Part shown: piece by piece, positions 1 through 48,768 of the stretch
Numbering within the stretch: the stretch's first letter is position 1
Layout: each line of letters starts with the position of its first letter
Assembly (NCBI GenBank): GCA_018389105.1
Contig: JACATO010000647.1
Span: forward strand, 614,001 to 678,000
DNA: 64,000 nt
Direction of reading: 5' to 3'
Origin: Nautilus pompilius
Taxonomy: Eukaryota; Mollusca; Cephalopoda; Nautilida; Nautilidae
The notes under the pieces: generated by a model
What the model was told of the DNA's origin: nothing
Database searches by the model: none
Seen by the model: the letters and a program-made list of their open reading frames with translations, nothing else
Program-made: the position numbers and the translations under genes

Positions 1-285
1 ACTTGGAAAAACAAACGATGGACATGAGGAGCAACATCTGTAATAAGGTAAAATGCAGGCAGCAGCTCGCATCTGCACAAAGCACCACAGCAGTATCTAG
101 ATGCAAAGCCTGCCTGCTTTATCAGCTGCCACTGGTTACACAAAATATAAAACGTTTTCTTGTTGAAAGGAGTTTAGATCATTAATATACAGTAAATAGC
201 TTTAATTAGTGACCATGACTGGGACACACCATGATCCCATTAAAATATGGTTGCCTCACTATGATATAAAAATAAAAACTAAAAT

Positions 286-360
286 GTAGGTGGCCAAATG
301 GTAAGAGCGATCAGTGTTTTGGGATATAGGTTGATACTCTGTCCCACTCTCTTCAGATCT
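286..360 (+). repeat. tRNA-derived SINE head (candidate)
   Basis: A box-like TGGCCAAATGG (291-301) and B box-like GGTTGATACTC (329-339) are spaced as in a tRNA, and ATAGG/TCTGT around the B box can pair as a T-stem. There is no full cloverleaf, so this is read as a decayed tRNA-derived SINE rather than a tRNA gene. The 3' limit is not defined. Confidence 0.35.
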
Positions 361-1747
361 GTGCACTAATTTGAATTTTCTATGGCTGAATTTAAAAATG
401 ACCAATTCAAAGGAAAGTTATCTGTAACCATGACAAGATCAGATTACTGTTCACATATTAGAATAGTTTGAAATAATTCAGGTAACAATGTCAATCATTT
501 AGTGAAATATTAATACACCAAAATCTTTTCAAATTATTTGATTGTCTAAAATATCTTGGAAGATTCACTTGAATCTACTGCGTCCTACAAATAGATACCT
601 TGGACTGATTTCATTCATTCGTGGAAAAGAATTCAAGAATTAATTAATGCATAGTGAGTTGTCAGGAATATTCAATTTCTGAAAACTATTTGTTCTTAAT
701 GTCAAAAACTTGCTGTTATCAGTTTTACTATTAATACTGTTTTCTTTGTCTTTTTACCTAACCAGAGCCCCCAAAACAGCGAGGGAGGCCAATTTTTTTA
801 CCTAAAGTTTGGACACTTTCTGAGGCTTATGCAGACAATGTTCCCTTTCGTTGTTGGATATTTAAGTTGCAGTGGTCAACAAAATCAGTTAGTTAAAAAC
901 CACAGTGATATAAACTTTGAAAAAGGGTGTTTTTTATTAACAGACTATTCCTTTTTTAGGCTTATTCATTAAACTTCTACCTGCTATCAACTTTGGGTTG
1001 GCTCTAGCCTGAAATAACAGAAAAATCACCATTGCATCATACCATAGCATTTTGTTTGCCCATAACCCGGTCATCAAATCTAAGGTGTGTCTACCTTGCA
1101 GAAGAAAACCAAAAAGTAATGGAATACTAGACTTTCAAATGAATATTTATATCTTTTTAGAAAGTGGTTCTGAACCTACAAGTACTACAAAGTTTGGTGA
1201 GCACTATATCCTTTATACAGGTTGCTAGAAAATAGGATAAGGAACAACAACAAGGCTGGTCTTCTACCCCAGAGTTTTTGGAAATAATCACGACCCATAA
1301 ACCATATTACCTACAGCTGTAGTACCATGCATGCACACTACTGAAACAGCTATAAACTTCAACTGACTTGTTTTGCGTGGCCAAATTTTTTTTTTAAACC
1401 ACCAATTGTACATTTAGAAGAACAGGTGTGCCGCCACCTTTTCTATTGTACAATGTAAATTCCCCCAAGTTACCATCAGAAGGATCTCTAGTGCTGTTTC
1501 CAGTAATTGTTGTCACTACCATGTTTTAAAAAAACAAGACTATGTAATAAAGCAACAAGCATGTGAACAATTAAAAAACAGTCATGCTCCATCCACTTCT
1601 CATTAGTGTCAACTCACAAGTCATAAGACTAACTCTAGTCTATAGGAAAAAACTGAATAAAGCAGAAACACCAGGTTCTCCCTCCAACACTTACGTGGGA
1701 GATTAGTCTTTTTTTCTTTGTGGTAGGAATTCTTCACAACAATTCAC

Positions 1748-1753
1748 TTTAAT
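1748..1753 (-). terminator. Possible proximal poly(A) signal of Rph (ATTAAA)
   Basis: ATTAAA on the minus strand about 185 nt after the Rph stop. The first canonical AATAAA that I see on this strand is at 933-938, about 1.0 kb after the stop. In DNA this AT-rich both can occur by chance, so these are candidates only. Confidence 0.3.
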
Positions 1754-1934
1754 GGCTGAATAATGCTTCACTCATTTTCCTTTATAAAGAACTCAGCAGC
1801 ATCCATGCTAAAGAAAATTTTACAGAATGTAAGCAAACTAGCACTACTGTTAGTAGAAATTAAAAACTTATTAAATAAATGCAGCCACTGCAAAAACTCA
1901 CAAGGCACATCATGCAGTAAGAGCAGGAAATGTT

Positions 1935-36437
<34,503 letters not shown>

Positions 36438-36460
36438 TATGATAGCCAGAGGAAACCTGT

Positions 36461-36505
36461 TCAGCAATTCAACCTTTCCAGTTTATACATGTGGAAACAG
36501 CGCAT
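36461..36505 (-). promoter_or_regulatory. Upstream ORF in the Rph 5' UTR
   Basis: A 14-codon ORF (MRCFHMYKLERLNC then TGA) starts exactly at the inferred 5' edge of this exon and ends 23 nt before the Rph ATG, out of frame with it. If the exon boundary is right, scanning ribosomes meet it first and must bypass it or reinitiate. Its first ATG sits at a splice junction, so its context depends on the unseen upstream exon. Function is inferred. Confidence 0.4.
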
Positions 36506-39500
36506 CTGTAAATTTAAAAAAGACACATTATAAAAATAACTGATAATGTACAGAACAGAATACTGATGCTAAACCTAAACATGCAATTTTATTTAAAAAG
36601 TCAAGTACATTCATAATTATCCTTGAGAGGAGGGTCACACTATATTTAGAACTATTTGATCCCTTGGCATGGCTTCCAAGATACAAATAAGCCAAAATGC
36701 TTTTGAGGGAGGGGTTGTTATTTTCTGGTTTATCTATGATTATGGTTAATATGACAACAGTTTATCAATCACTGCTCTTACCAAAATCACTAATTATAAA
36801 AGGTACTCCATTTTTGTTTGCTTTTCTTTCTTAAAAATCTTGAACTTCATTTACACAATTTAGTTTTTAAATTCAGCATTCATTAAAATATTTAAACTGA
36901 AATGGTTTTGTCTCTACACAGATTTTGATTCATAAAAATCTCATAACTGTCATATAATGTTTAGTTACCTAACACCTCAGGTAAATAGTTGCTAAATCAG
37001 AAATAAGCCTTGCTTGGGCTATAGTTATGTTTATTCTGAGGATTTTTCATTTTAGCTAAATATTTCAAGTAAAATAGTTGCTGACCTCAAGCAAAGTCTT
37101 GATAAGTGAACTTATCCCCTCTTTCTCTCTCCAATCTCCTCAAGTATATAGTAAAACTGATTGTTTAAACCCATTTACTATAAATTTAAAGATCCAGGTA
37201 GGAATAAGTGTTGATCTGTGTTGGATAATGTAGAAAAATCTTCCTATTTAGAGCTTCGTGAAAAATATTTAGCATCCACAAGCACTACCAAAATACTGCT
37301 TTATCTAATCTAATCTTGGAAAGAATTATCTTACAGATACTATGCATGAATTTACCTGCCAGAACACCCGGTGTCATGAGTTTGGAGTTGCCCTAGCTAC
37401 AGATATATTTATGGATCTTAGAGCTCTCAAGCATGCAATATGTTAACAGCAGCACAAAATGTACTGTTTGTAGAAGCCTTTCAAACCACTAAAAGTCATT
37501 AAATTTTTTTAAAAAAGTATTAAAAAAAATAACTTAGAGATGATCCCATCTGTTTAACACCCAGTTCTCTACCAACTAAATAATTTTTCAAGGCAGCCTG
37601 AATTAAAAACTACTCGAATAATTTTTGGAGGACCCATTACAGTCAAATACCATAGAAAGATGGACAACCTATATTTGTTGCTGCTGCTGCAAAGTTTCTA
37701 AAAATTTCATGTTAAGATAATACGTGGATTTTGAGTAAGTTATTACAAGAATTAATATTTTAAATTATTTCTTTAGGTATTTTGACTTAAAGTCATAGAA
37801 TAAATTAATTAAATTTTTAAGCAGAGCAAGTTTATTTTTAACAATTTGATATTGAATAAAGTTAGCAACTGTACAACTTATTTTAAGACACTTTAACAAA
37901 TTTTACAATGTATTGTTTTAATGTCTGAAATTTTAGATGCATTTATTTATGGAATTCATACTGACTTTAATTTCAAACAAAATATTGAGAGAATTAAAAC
38001 ACTGAATCAAAAAACACCTGGGCTACTCCAAAGTTTGGTGAAAATCTAAAACTATAAATTAGTTTTTAATAAGTTCTTTATGATGGATACCTGTACAAAA
38101 AATTAAAAAGCTAAGTATACAAGTAAAACTATAAATTACTGAATAAATGATTCTCGCTCTCACATGAAAATAGATAAACAGCACCATACAGCTTCCAATC
38201 TTAAGTTTGCACATTGTTATAGATATACACACCACATACACAGTAAGTAGTATAAAAAAAATACTTAATATAATGTTTAGAGTATTTTGATAATTAAAAA
38301 GCTTATGAGAGATTTTTTTATTTTTGACTGATATAACTTTACTCATTGGCATATTTTCTATAGTTTGAAACATTTATTCAACAAAATGAATAAAAGTTTT
38401 TAATTTAGTGGATGAAACCATGAGCCACATTTTCTACCAGGCTACATACAATTGGCTATTTAAGTAGTTCCTGGTATTAGAACAAAGTGAAGCAGCATGG
38501 CGGGTTACTGTCAGAACTGAAGCAACTGTCTTCAAGCAGCACTGATGAGGTTTTCAGTTTTAGATAGTCAGTTGTATTTTGCTCACATGGCTGACTGTTC
38601 TAAGATAAATTGAATATTTGGATGTTCAACAGGGCATTTTGATTTGGTTGAGATACAGGGTACAAGCATGAAAGTAAAACTGACTAAGGATTCCAAAGAT
38701 AAGAATTAAGAGAAAATCAATAGCAAGCAATTGTTTGAGTTAGTAGTAGTACATGGCATACCTTAAAACAATTTTCTTCTCAAAAGAAATAATGAACAAG
38801 ACTGAACTCTCTCAAATCAAGAATATGCTTCTTTTTCTTCTTCCATATTTTAGAAGTTTAATTTTTTTTTAAATCCCCAAAAATCTACTGTAGTTGAATG
38901 TCAAAAATTTAGCAAAAGGCTACAAATTTTACATTTTTAAAAAATATGATTTATAATATGGTGGTAATAACCATGTTTATTCATGCACATGTAGTTAAAG
39001 CAAACTAAGGAAATTAATTACTGTGGCAGATAAAAAGAATTTCAGCAAGCAAATTTCATATTAAAGATTATCTTGGTCAAAGAAGAAAATGACAACAGGA
39101 ATGTGGCTTGTGATTCCAGTGTTAACAAAGTGAACATTCAACAGAGCCAGTGCTCCTTTATACATAATGATGGTGGGAAGGGGGGGGGCAGGTTGGTAAT
39201 GCAGAATCACTATCTTTCTCCAACCTCTGATCACTGAGAAAGGGCCTTGTAAAGGGCACAATTAGCTGCTGCTGTGACTGTCAGTATGTTGCCATAATGC
39301 TTAGCTTTAAACGGAAACTATATTAAAGAATTAAAAACTTTTTGAAAAATGAATGAAAAGTTTATATGCAAACAGCTGCAATGAGTCTGCTTTTGTTGCC
39401 CTAGAACTCTTGAATGCAAATTTTTTGCAGGATCATTGCAATGTCATTCCAGATGAGGTGACTTCATATGCGTAACTAGCAGCCATCTGTATCAACGAGC

Positions 39501-42500
39501 CCTCAAAAGAATAAAGAAAGTGGATAAACATCGATTAACACAAACTCATCACAAGAGAGAAAATTAAGGGTATACAGCTAAGTGAGATTAGACTTAATAC
39601 CTTTCAAAGCAAAGTGCTGCATAACAAAATGCACTGATCAGAGAGGATATTTGTTATAACAATCAGATAGCAGAAAAAGGGACACACAATGTAACCCCCA
39701 TTTCTATAAACTTGTATTAAATATAATTTTGTAAATCATTTTGAATCTAACTATATTTCATTTGGCAAAACTTGCAATAGATTTTTTTCTACACTATTAA
39801 AAATAGGGACACTTTAAATATTTATAATTTTTGCCACAAACCTCTAAATAAAGCGTATTGAAAGTTCACATTCTGCTAGATTACTTTGAGCATGTCCAAT
39901 GCAAAGGAAAAAGCACTTGACAATGAAGACAACATTGATTGGGGAAAAGAACCCGTGTAGACATTTCCCCTTTTTGAAGAGATCAGCAATAACATTTTAT
40001 GCAATGTAATTATTTTGGTTTCATATGGCAGAAAAGTGTGTTATAAAACACCGATATAGAACAAATATTTTAAAAATAAAACTGATGATGCAAGAAATGA
40101 ACCACACTTTTTTGTTTTTATCATCTGTTATGCTGGCTTCATCCAGACACTAGTTATGTAGCCAGATCAATCTGTCAATCTACTTGTTTCTTTTTCTTAC
40201 GTTAGTATACACCGAGGTTTACTAATCAATCAATCAACTGGAAAATCTATTTTTTTCCTGAGGGCTTATTTTAAAGTTTTGCTGCTAAACATTAAATTGT
40301 GTTTATTACTTAACATTTAATATAAAAGTAGTTAAGTTTTTAACGTCTTCATTGGTATGGAAATATTTGTTGTTTTTTTTTTTTACTTCTACACGGATAA
40401 CGGCAAACAGAAGCATAAAAGGGATTAAGTAGATTATTCAATGTTGCGTAAAGAATAATTAAAACTAATCTTTATTTCAAAAAGATTTAGACTTTGATAT
40501 TCCATTTTATACCTACAATTTTTTAAAAAATTGTGATTTTAATTACCAATTTTTTAATGTATGTATAATCTATTTTACTTGTTGATAGTTATATGCATTA
40601 AGCATTAAAACTCATCTTTGCGATGTTGTTTTTTTTTCAGTTAATGATTATTTGTTGCATGTTTGAAAATAAAACTGGGAGAGAGAACAGTCTGGTGCAA
40701 GAATGGCGAGTTTTGAAGGAGCACCCCAGAGAGCTATTCAAAGTCTGAATTATTCATTACTTTTTAGCATATTTCCAATTTCTTCCTATATAAATAAAAT
40801 TGTGCAAAAATAGTGAAATGAAGATTCAAATACTATACAATCTGAAATTGCTTGTTCTTTTCCATACTTATCTTAGCATTTAAAAATAAGTGTTATTGGC
40901 CGCTGCCCCTTCATCCAAGAACTATCGCTGTATATAACGACAGTTAATAGTTTAAGATCAGATTTTGACCAATCATCATATCTTCCTGTTTGATATTTTT
41001 TTTTTTTCTTTTGGCAGGTGGTCATAAAATAAGGCACCAATAGACAGACTAGTTCTAGTCACTACAATATAAATCGCTAGAAAGGTTTTATTTCAGATAA
41101 TTTTGGAACTGACTAAAATTTAGATCATTTTTAGTTGTTTCTCTGGTTACTTAGTGGAGACCAAAAACATTACAATATACAAATGACAAAAATAATTCTT
41201 TTTTATTGTTGTTTATTATAAATTTAAAAGTTCCAGATTAAAAAAAAAAAATGTATTAGTCTGTGATTAAATTACATTTTTAGAAAGAACTGAAAAATAA
41301 AAGCTTCCATGAAAGTCATCATTAGTTATTATCATTTCTATAGTCCAAACCTAATTTTCACTATTGTATTGTGTTTAGTTGCAGATAACAGCAAATGTGT
41401 AATCACTATATTTCAAAGATTGGTATTTTAAATACTACTGGATTTGCAGGTTCTTTTAAACACTAATTAGTACATTTACAAATAACCCAGTTCCAAACTC
41501 TACTTATCTGTAACACATGCTGCGTGACCATAATGTGTTTAAAAAATATTGATCAGATTAGATTTTACAAAGAGTTTTGAAAGATAATTTTAAAAAATAT
41601 TAATTAAATGTCTTCTATTATATTTTTTTTATATTCCAAAACAATCCTAATATAACAAATACTAAAGTAGGCTTGCTATTACTTGTTGGTAAATTACTGG
41701 TTATCTAAAAATTGAAGCAATGAATTTATTTTGAACCAGGGTTCATGTGCTAATGATACAAAGCATCTGCCAAGAGAGTCACTTTTCTTCAGAAGAGAAT
41801 GGCAGAAAGAATTTAAAGCAGCCAAACAGCAAGAAATTAGAAAATACAGTTGAAATGAAAAATAGTAGAATAAGTTATCTAAAGCCTTTCCATTTAGTAA
41901 TACTCATCTCTCACTTTCATTTACTGAAAACTAAAAAAAATTATTTGTATTACAAGAGAAAAATCTTGAAACTCCTGAACCAAACTATGCAAATCCAACT
42001 TTTAGTTATTCTGGAACTAACTGCTTATTTCTCACCAGTAAATATTTTGGAAAACCTGTCAAACCTTCTTAACTGTTTTTTTTTGCTTCCCTCTTTCCTT
42101 GTTGCTGTTTCAATCTTTGAAATAAAGCTCCTTAGCTGCAAGACAATTTAAGGTAATTTCCCAGTGGTACCAGCAAAGAAATATTGTTCTTCACATTTAA
42201 AACTTTTACTGATAATCTAAGATTTTCTAATTTAGCTCCCACTACAAAATAATGCTAAAATCTTTTTTTATTATTGCAGTTAAATAACTTGACAATATAA
42301 TGTTTAATTCTATCTTTTAAGTTAGTCCAATTAACAAGTAGAGACTTCAAAATCAATTTTTAGAGATTCATACACTATAGTGAGAAAAACATTTATTTAC
42401 AACACCTGTAGGTTTTATGTCTGAGGGTTGAGTAAAGCATGAGGTATTCCATTTTGACTTCTACAATTTTTGATTTTTAAATTTTTAGTACATGACATCT

Positions 42501-44004
42501 GAACCATGAATGTTAACTGTAATCATTCAGCATACTGGAACGATCAATAACTTTGTTAGTAGTAAAATCAAAAAAAACCTTTTATATCAATAGTCATGAT
42601 GGCTCAACACCATTTTTTTTTCAAAGACAATTGTTACATTTAAAAGACTAAAATTTTTAAAAAAAGAAATGAAAGATTTAAACAATCAAAACAGGTGCTC
42701 CAGGTTGCTGAAAAAGTTATTTTAAAATAACAACAGGTATTAGTGCTAAACAAGAGGTTATATCTGAAAGTCTTCTATTTTAATGTTACAATAATAAACT
42801 TTATTCTAAGAAGCTACACAAAATCATTAACTGATCGTTCTCCTTGTCCAATGAAATAAAGTAGGAAATAAAAGTGATAAGTTCATGGCAAATTTAAAAA
42901 GGAAAGAAAAAAAAAAAGTATTTTGCCCAGATGAGCACTAACTATATGTAGTTTGTGTAGCATCTTTAAAAATCAGTTTGGAAATAGAAAAAATCTTGGT
43001 TACATCAATATACACAAGACACTGATCTTAAAGCAAATAAACTGTATTCACTTCTAGCTCATATTTGCTAGAAAAGTACAGCAATTTGTTTTTGGAATTT
43101 CCTTCATTAAAATGTACAAGTAAATTTTTTAAAAAAAATTCACAATTAAGTGAAAAACAATAACAATGTTGTACAATAAACAAAATGTACTCATCGCCAA
43201 GAGGCTAGTGATGTTAGTCCAGAAATGATGTCAAGTCACAGCTAAGCTTCTCTACAGACCGCAATCAATAGAAATTGATCTCATTTCTGTATGAACTGGT
43301 AAAATGCAATCTCCCTATACATGCTTACCAGACATATTAACTGATTACAATTAACATTAATAATTTTTTTTATTAACAGCCCATTCATTATTATATCCCT
43401 TAAGATAACTTCATAAGAATAATAGCCTTATCAAGTTAAGCAACACACACAAAGAAGTTCTTTATAGATGATGTCAATAATCCCGAGCCAGACAGTGTGA
43501 AACACAGACAGGTGAAGTTAATCCATTCAGCATCTCTCCAAGTGACAGGAAAATAAACAGCCCTATTTTGATTGACAATATTATCATCTGAAATAATCAA
43601 TCAAACATTAATGGAAATAGTGATGAGGAGATTAAAGATTGGAATGTTTTATTTTCAATGATGATATTACTCAAGTCAATATTTAATCTCTCTTTTTTTT
43701 TTTCTCCAAAGACATTAACCAGAACAGCGAGGGAACCCTCGAAACAGAGCTTCAGAAACAGATTTTCATGCCAACAGCAGCATTTATTGATTATTCATGT
43801 TCAGAGACAATTTATAAAATATTTTTCAGTGCCAACAAGTTCTTAAATGTATACATATATTAAAATCCTCTTGATTAAATGATTTTCACTAAAATTCTAA
43901 AGTTTCTGGAATGTTCTTAATATTGTCTAAGAGTGACAAGTGCTGCTTGCTTGTTCCACCCCAAACTCATTTCAATAAATTTCCATCATAATTATCAATA
44001 TTTA

Positions 44005-44023
44005 ACACACACACACACACACA
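44005..44023. repeat. (AC)n microsatellite
   Basis: Dinucleotide run of 19 bp, uninterrupted, in non-coding DNA. Confidence 0.95.
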
Positions 44024-47000
44024 AGGCCATTAGATAATCCAATAAAGATCAAAAGAAACAAATATAAGTAGCTGTCCAAATGAGAAAAATACTTTATTTC
44101 CATGATAGTGATGAATAATTATTAAAACTATTTTCTCAGTTTGGGAAGAAGAAAAACCCAACAAAACTGATACTAGTGGCCTACAAATTTAATGACAATT
44201 TAAAAAAAAACAAACAAACAACAAAAAAAAAGGTCAGTTGGCCAATAGTCAACATTTCTCAAGTCTTTAGGCCTGCAATACTATGGTACAAAATGTTTTC
44301 TTCATTTTTCTCTTCACTTTGTTTTTGTTGTTATAAATAAATTTTTCAAGTAAATAGATTAGTTCTCCAAATAAAAATTAATTTTCAAGTAATTTCATGA
44401 TTTAAATGTGTAGCCATGGCACTCAGCACCTAGCAACTGATAAAGGTCCAATTCCATTCTTATTTTTAAAAAATTAAAGAAAATGGTTCATTCTATAATG
44501 ATTACACCAAGTCTCCTTACTGACCCACACTGGTGAGAAAATGTGATTTAGTATTGGTTCTCACTCAATTTGTGCACATTTTTGAGTGACACCATGTTTG
44601 CATATTCTCAGTAAGTTGTTATTAAAGATTGTTTTATCAGTTGCATTGAACATCATACTTTCAGTCAATACAGCACAATGTTTATGCTCAAGTGGCATGT
44701 AAATGGATATATGGTTATCATTGTAGGCTAGAATGCATCACCAAAGCTTCAGAATTTTTACCATTAAAAGAAAAAAAAAACATTTTGTCATTCATTGCTC
44801 TTTTTTACTTTAAGATGGCTGTTTCTTCAAGCAATATATTATGGAGATACATAGCACTAATCATGGCTGTTAAACGTATGATTATTAAGTAGATACTATT
44901 TTTCCTATTAAGTTTTAAAAAAAAACAAACAAATACCCAATGAATGGACTAATAAGTATCTGGAAACAGTAATTATGTCAAAATTATTTAAGGACTTACC
45001 TTCATAAAGTTCTAAAACCAAAAATACTCAAAGTGTTTCTCTACAAATAGGTTTCAGGTGCCAGGGTGCGTGTCACATATTGGAAAACAAAAAACCTAAT
45101 GCTTATTGCTAAATCATCATCTGTATAATTACTAAAACAAAATTTGAATTTTCTTTTGCTGATATAGAGAAGAATTTGTGAAGAATTACAAAGCAAAGAC
45201 TAATTTTTTCCTCCCTGATAAATGCTGAGAAAAATGAAGAATCAGTAGCTTAGGATAAGAACCTAAAAATCCCCACCTGAATTTATATCAGTTTCAGACA
45301 TCTCCTAGGATATGACAGGAGCAAATGATTCACTGTACCTCGAATGGGAGTCATAAATAGACTACCACAGGAAAGGGAAGCAAGGGTCATCACTAATTTG
45401 TAATTTCATATTTGTAAAACAATTTTTAATGAAACCCTTATTTGGACATGCTGCAAATGCTTTTTTCTAACGATGAAAATAAGTACAAAACTTCCATTTA
45501 AGAACTGATGGAAACTACTGAAGTGTTTTGTTCTCTCTAAACAAAAACTACGTGCAGAAAATGGAAGGAAGAAATCTAAACAAAAAACTTTCCATAACAA
45601 AATCATTTAATAGAAAAAAGTCATTACATTTATAAAGAACTAATGACTATGAGAAAATCACCTGCTCTCAATCTTGTTGGGCATTACTTGGTTAGTAAAT
45701 ACATACTAAAAATAGTGGAAATCAGGTTTTTGCTTCATAATTTTAAGTTTTCAGTGAAGATAGAAGCCATTGAGGATGGAGGTTTATGAATACAGTCCAT
45801 TGGTACTATAATCACCAACATTGGGTGGGAAGGCAAAACAATTCATATGAAGTGCCATCCACATTCTTTTGCCCAGAAACCTGTTTCTGTAGGTTGTCTG
45901 TCTCATGGCGTTTGTATCCAAGAAGCCAAAGGACAGAGGCAATATGCACAACACCTTACAACTCTCACCCTAGGTTTGATACTGATAATACCTGCCAAGT
46001 ATTTGTGGCTCACCTGAATTTATAATACCATTACAGGATTGATATTTACTGACCAAATCTTAACTTGGGGTTAAAGCAGTTAGGATTACTGGAAGTAGCA
46101 TGATGCACCTTGGTCAGGTACATAATAGGGATCATGTATATATATTTTTAATGGTTCTTACAGTAGAGTTATCATTAGTAAAATATTTATTCAAGAGTAA
46201 TAGGTACTGTTGGTGGCACTTATTAGAATAACGGCATCAGGTGAATACTTCAGTTTTTTTCTCAACATACAATCATAATTCATTTTTGCTTGCTCCAGAA
46301 ATGTCGTGTTGCCTTTGACACAAATTTAAAGTGACAAACAGCATAATTATATTCCTTTGACATAATAAAGCAGTGTCTTGAATGCTGATTTATGGACTTC
46401 ACATAATCACCCATTCAGAAATGTTGTGTAAGCCCAATGATCACCTGGAAAAGATATTTGCTTAATTATGACTAATGGCAAACAGGCACATAATTGATCA
46501 ATTGCCTTGGCCAGATCAGACTGATTTAGAATGTGTGTGGCTAAATCACTTGATAATAACATTATTGATATGCAAACTATGATTAAGAAACACTTCTCTC
46601 TAAGAGCATCAAATTAAAAAATTCATATACAATATTTTACAAATACATGTAATAGCAATTTTAAAATATGATTTTCCCTTTATAAGCAAATTTACACATG
46701 TTGATACTTTTAAATGACTTGTGAAAAGACAATTTCGTTAAAGAAGTCATTACTGTAAGATTTTAAATAAATAAGTTATGACAATTAGCTAAAAATGGTC
46801 TTTGAATATCAAATAATTAAAATTAGTTTAATACTACTGCCTAGCAACTAATAGTTTTTCAGAAATTTACTCAAACTTCAGAGGAACTTTTTTTTCTCTC
46901 ACCAAATTAAAATAATTTCCCTCGAGATATTTGTATAGTATAAACAATACTTTTCCAAACACCTTTATTTATTATTATATAGACATTCCATTTAAAAAGT

Positions 47001-48752
47001 TTTAAAAAATTTGTTGTTGTTGCTTGCATACAGTATAAAACTTAGGTGAAATACTGGAAGGTACAATCTGGAGGTGCATTTAATACTCTGTACCCCACTA
47101 CCATTCATAAATCTGTGACTTAGAGCAGGTTGAGTCATAGGAGCTGTGTCAATAGTACCTCCCTCATTAATAAATCCTTTATAATGAGATCCATATCACT
47201 CCAACCCCATGTGCTTTTATTCTCATTACAACTATATACGACTAAATATACAGCCGGTTCTAAACAAATACTAGATAAAAACTCATGAGGTATACAGTGT
47301 TAGAACTTTTTTTTGAATGAAAATATTTCAACAGTTTGAAAGTTACAGAATTTTATATTGTCATAACTGGACGATGTAAGCAAATTAATTAATTCTCTCT
47401 GGCTAGCTAAAAATAATAAAGACATTCTCTTTGATTAATGCAAATTTTTCCATTTTTTAAAAAAAAATCCAGCATAATTTGAGTTTTCTTCTTCTTTGTA
47501 AAATGATATTCAGTATCAAAACAGCTTTTCCTGTTCACAGAGCTTACTCACTGTCAGAATAATGAATTTAACTGTAGTCTCTTAAATCACACGAGTTTCT
47601 TCTGGATAATTCTGAGATAATGGGGGGAAAAACCAGACTAAATTTTAATAGAAACGCTCATACCATCCATATTTCCTAATGCATCCCAACTCCTCCCTAG
47701 CAGGCTAGTCCCAGCCAGCCTACTGTAATGGCTGAACTAGGGAATAAGATAACAGCAGCTTAAAATAGGCCTCAAGCAGTACCAGGAAAAAATTTTCAGA
47801 CAGATGGGTATTATTTATTGTTTCTATGAGCAATTATCTAGGAGATTATATACCAACGCTGTTTCTAGCTAAATGAAGTTTTATACATTTTAATAACATT
47901 TGATAAGTAATAAAGCTTTGTTCTTTTTCAACATTAAATACTAACATTAATTATCTCCTGGTTAATTTTTCCGAAATAGGGCAAATACCAAAATGCCTGA
48001 ACTTTCATGTTAGATGTGTCCAATCTATTAAATGCAAAAAATTGAGAGACCAAAATACAAAACAAAACAGGAAAATGTAAAGAGATTTTTTACATTGTTA
48101 TGGATACATTATTTTAATCTAACATTTCACTAATTAGTTATCTTGTAATTAATTTTTCAGATTTTTGAAGGGTGAGTTCCTTCATGAAGGAATGTATAAA
48201 GAACAAAATTAAATAATTTACTATTACTTCTGTACTAATTAATCTATATCAACAAATCCATTACATCCGGAAGACTGATATAAAAGCAACAAAAGACACT
48301 TGAGGAAAAGGTAGTAAATAGCTTGGTAATTACAGTATTTCAAAGATAATGAATTCATCTAACAGTCATAAGTTACCAACTAAATTCATTATTTATAAAT
48401 TACATAACAGGTCTCCAAGTTTGATGGAAATAATTCAGAATATTTCTCAAACTACTGCTGTACGGGAATAAATCAATACAACTGAATTTCTTGTTTTAGA
48501 TTTAACCCCCTCCCACTGAAGAAAAACTTAACACATACTTATCAACCTGAATAATTGATAAACCACTGGTGAAATTTCTGAAAATCCAGCAGGAAATAAT
48601 TGATGAGCTCTGTTAGTCTGACATATGCAGAAGACATTTACACACAACACAGATGAAAACTGCTCATGGTGTGATTATCTTTCCGATCTGTATTTCAACA
48701 AATATTTCACAATCCCACCTTTATTCCTTAGAGGAAATAAGCAGCATATAAT

Positions 48753-48768
48753 TATATATATATATATA
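48753..48768. repeat. (TA)n microsatellite
   Basis: TA run of 16 bp in non-coding DNA. Confidence 0.9.

Larger units (their letters stand above)
1..1934. other. Rph 3' UTR and downstream flank
   Basis: AT-rich sequence with no recognisable coding region. It should contain the Rph 3' UTR just below 1935. A tRNA-like SINE candidate lies at 286-360; otherwise nothing was identified. Confidence 0.5.

Noticed and set aside
286-360. Functional tRNA gene
   Set aside because: Only A- and B-box-like segments; acceptor and anticodon stems do not form properly.
38059-38373. 104-codon minus-strand frame with hydrophobic stretches
   Set aside because: Phe/Ile/Leu-rich text is what AT-rich random DNA gives; no homology recognised and no exon signals.
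41747-42151. 134-codon plus-strand open frame
   Set aside because: No recognised motif, no splice or codon bias support. One frame of this length is roughly expected by chance in 64 kb of AT-rich DNA read in six frames.
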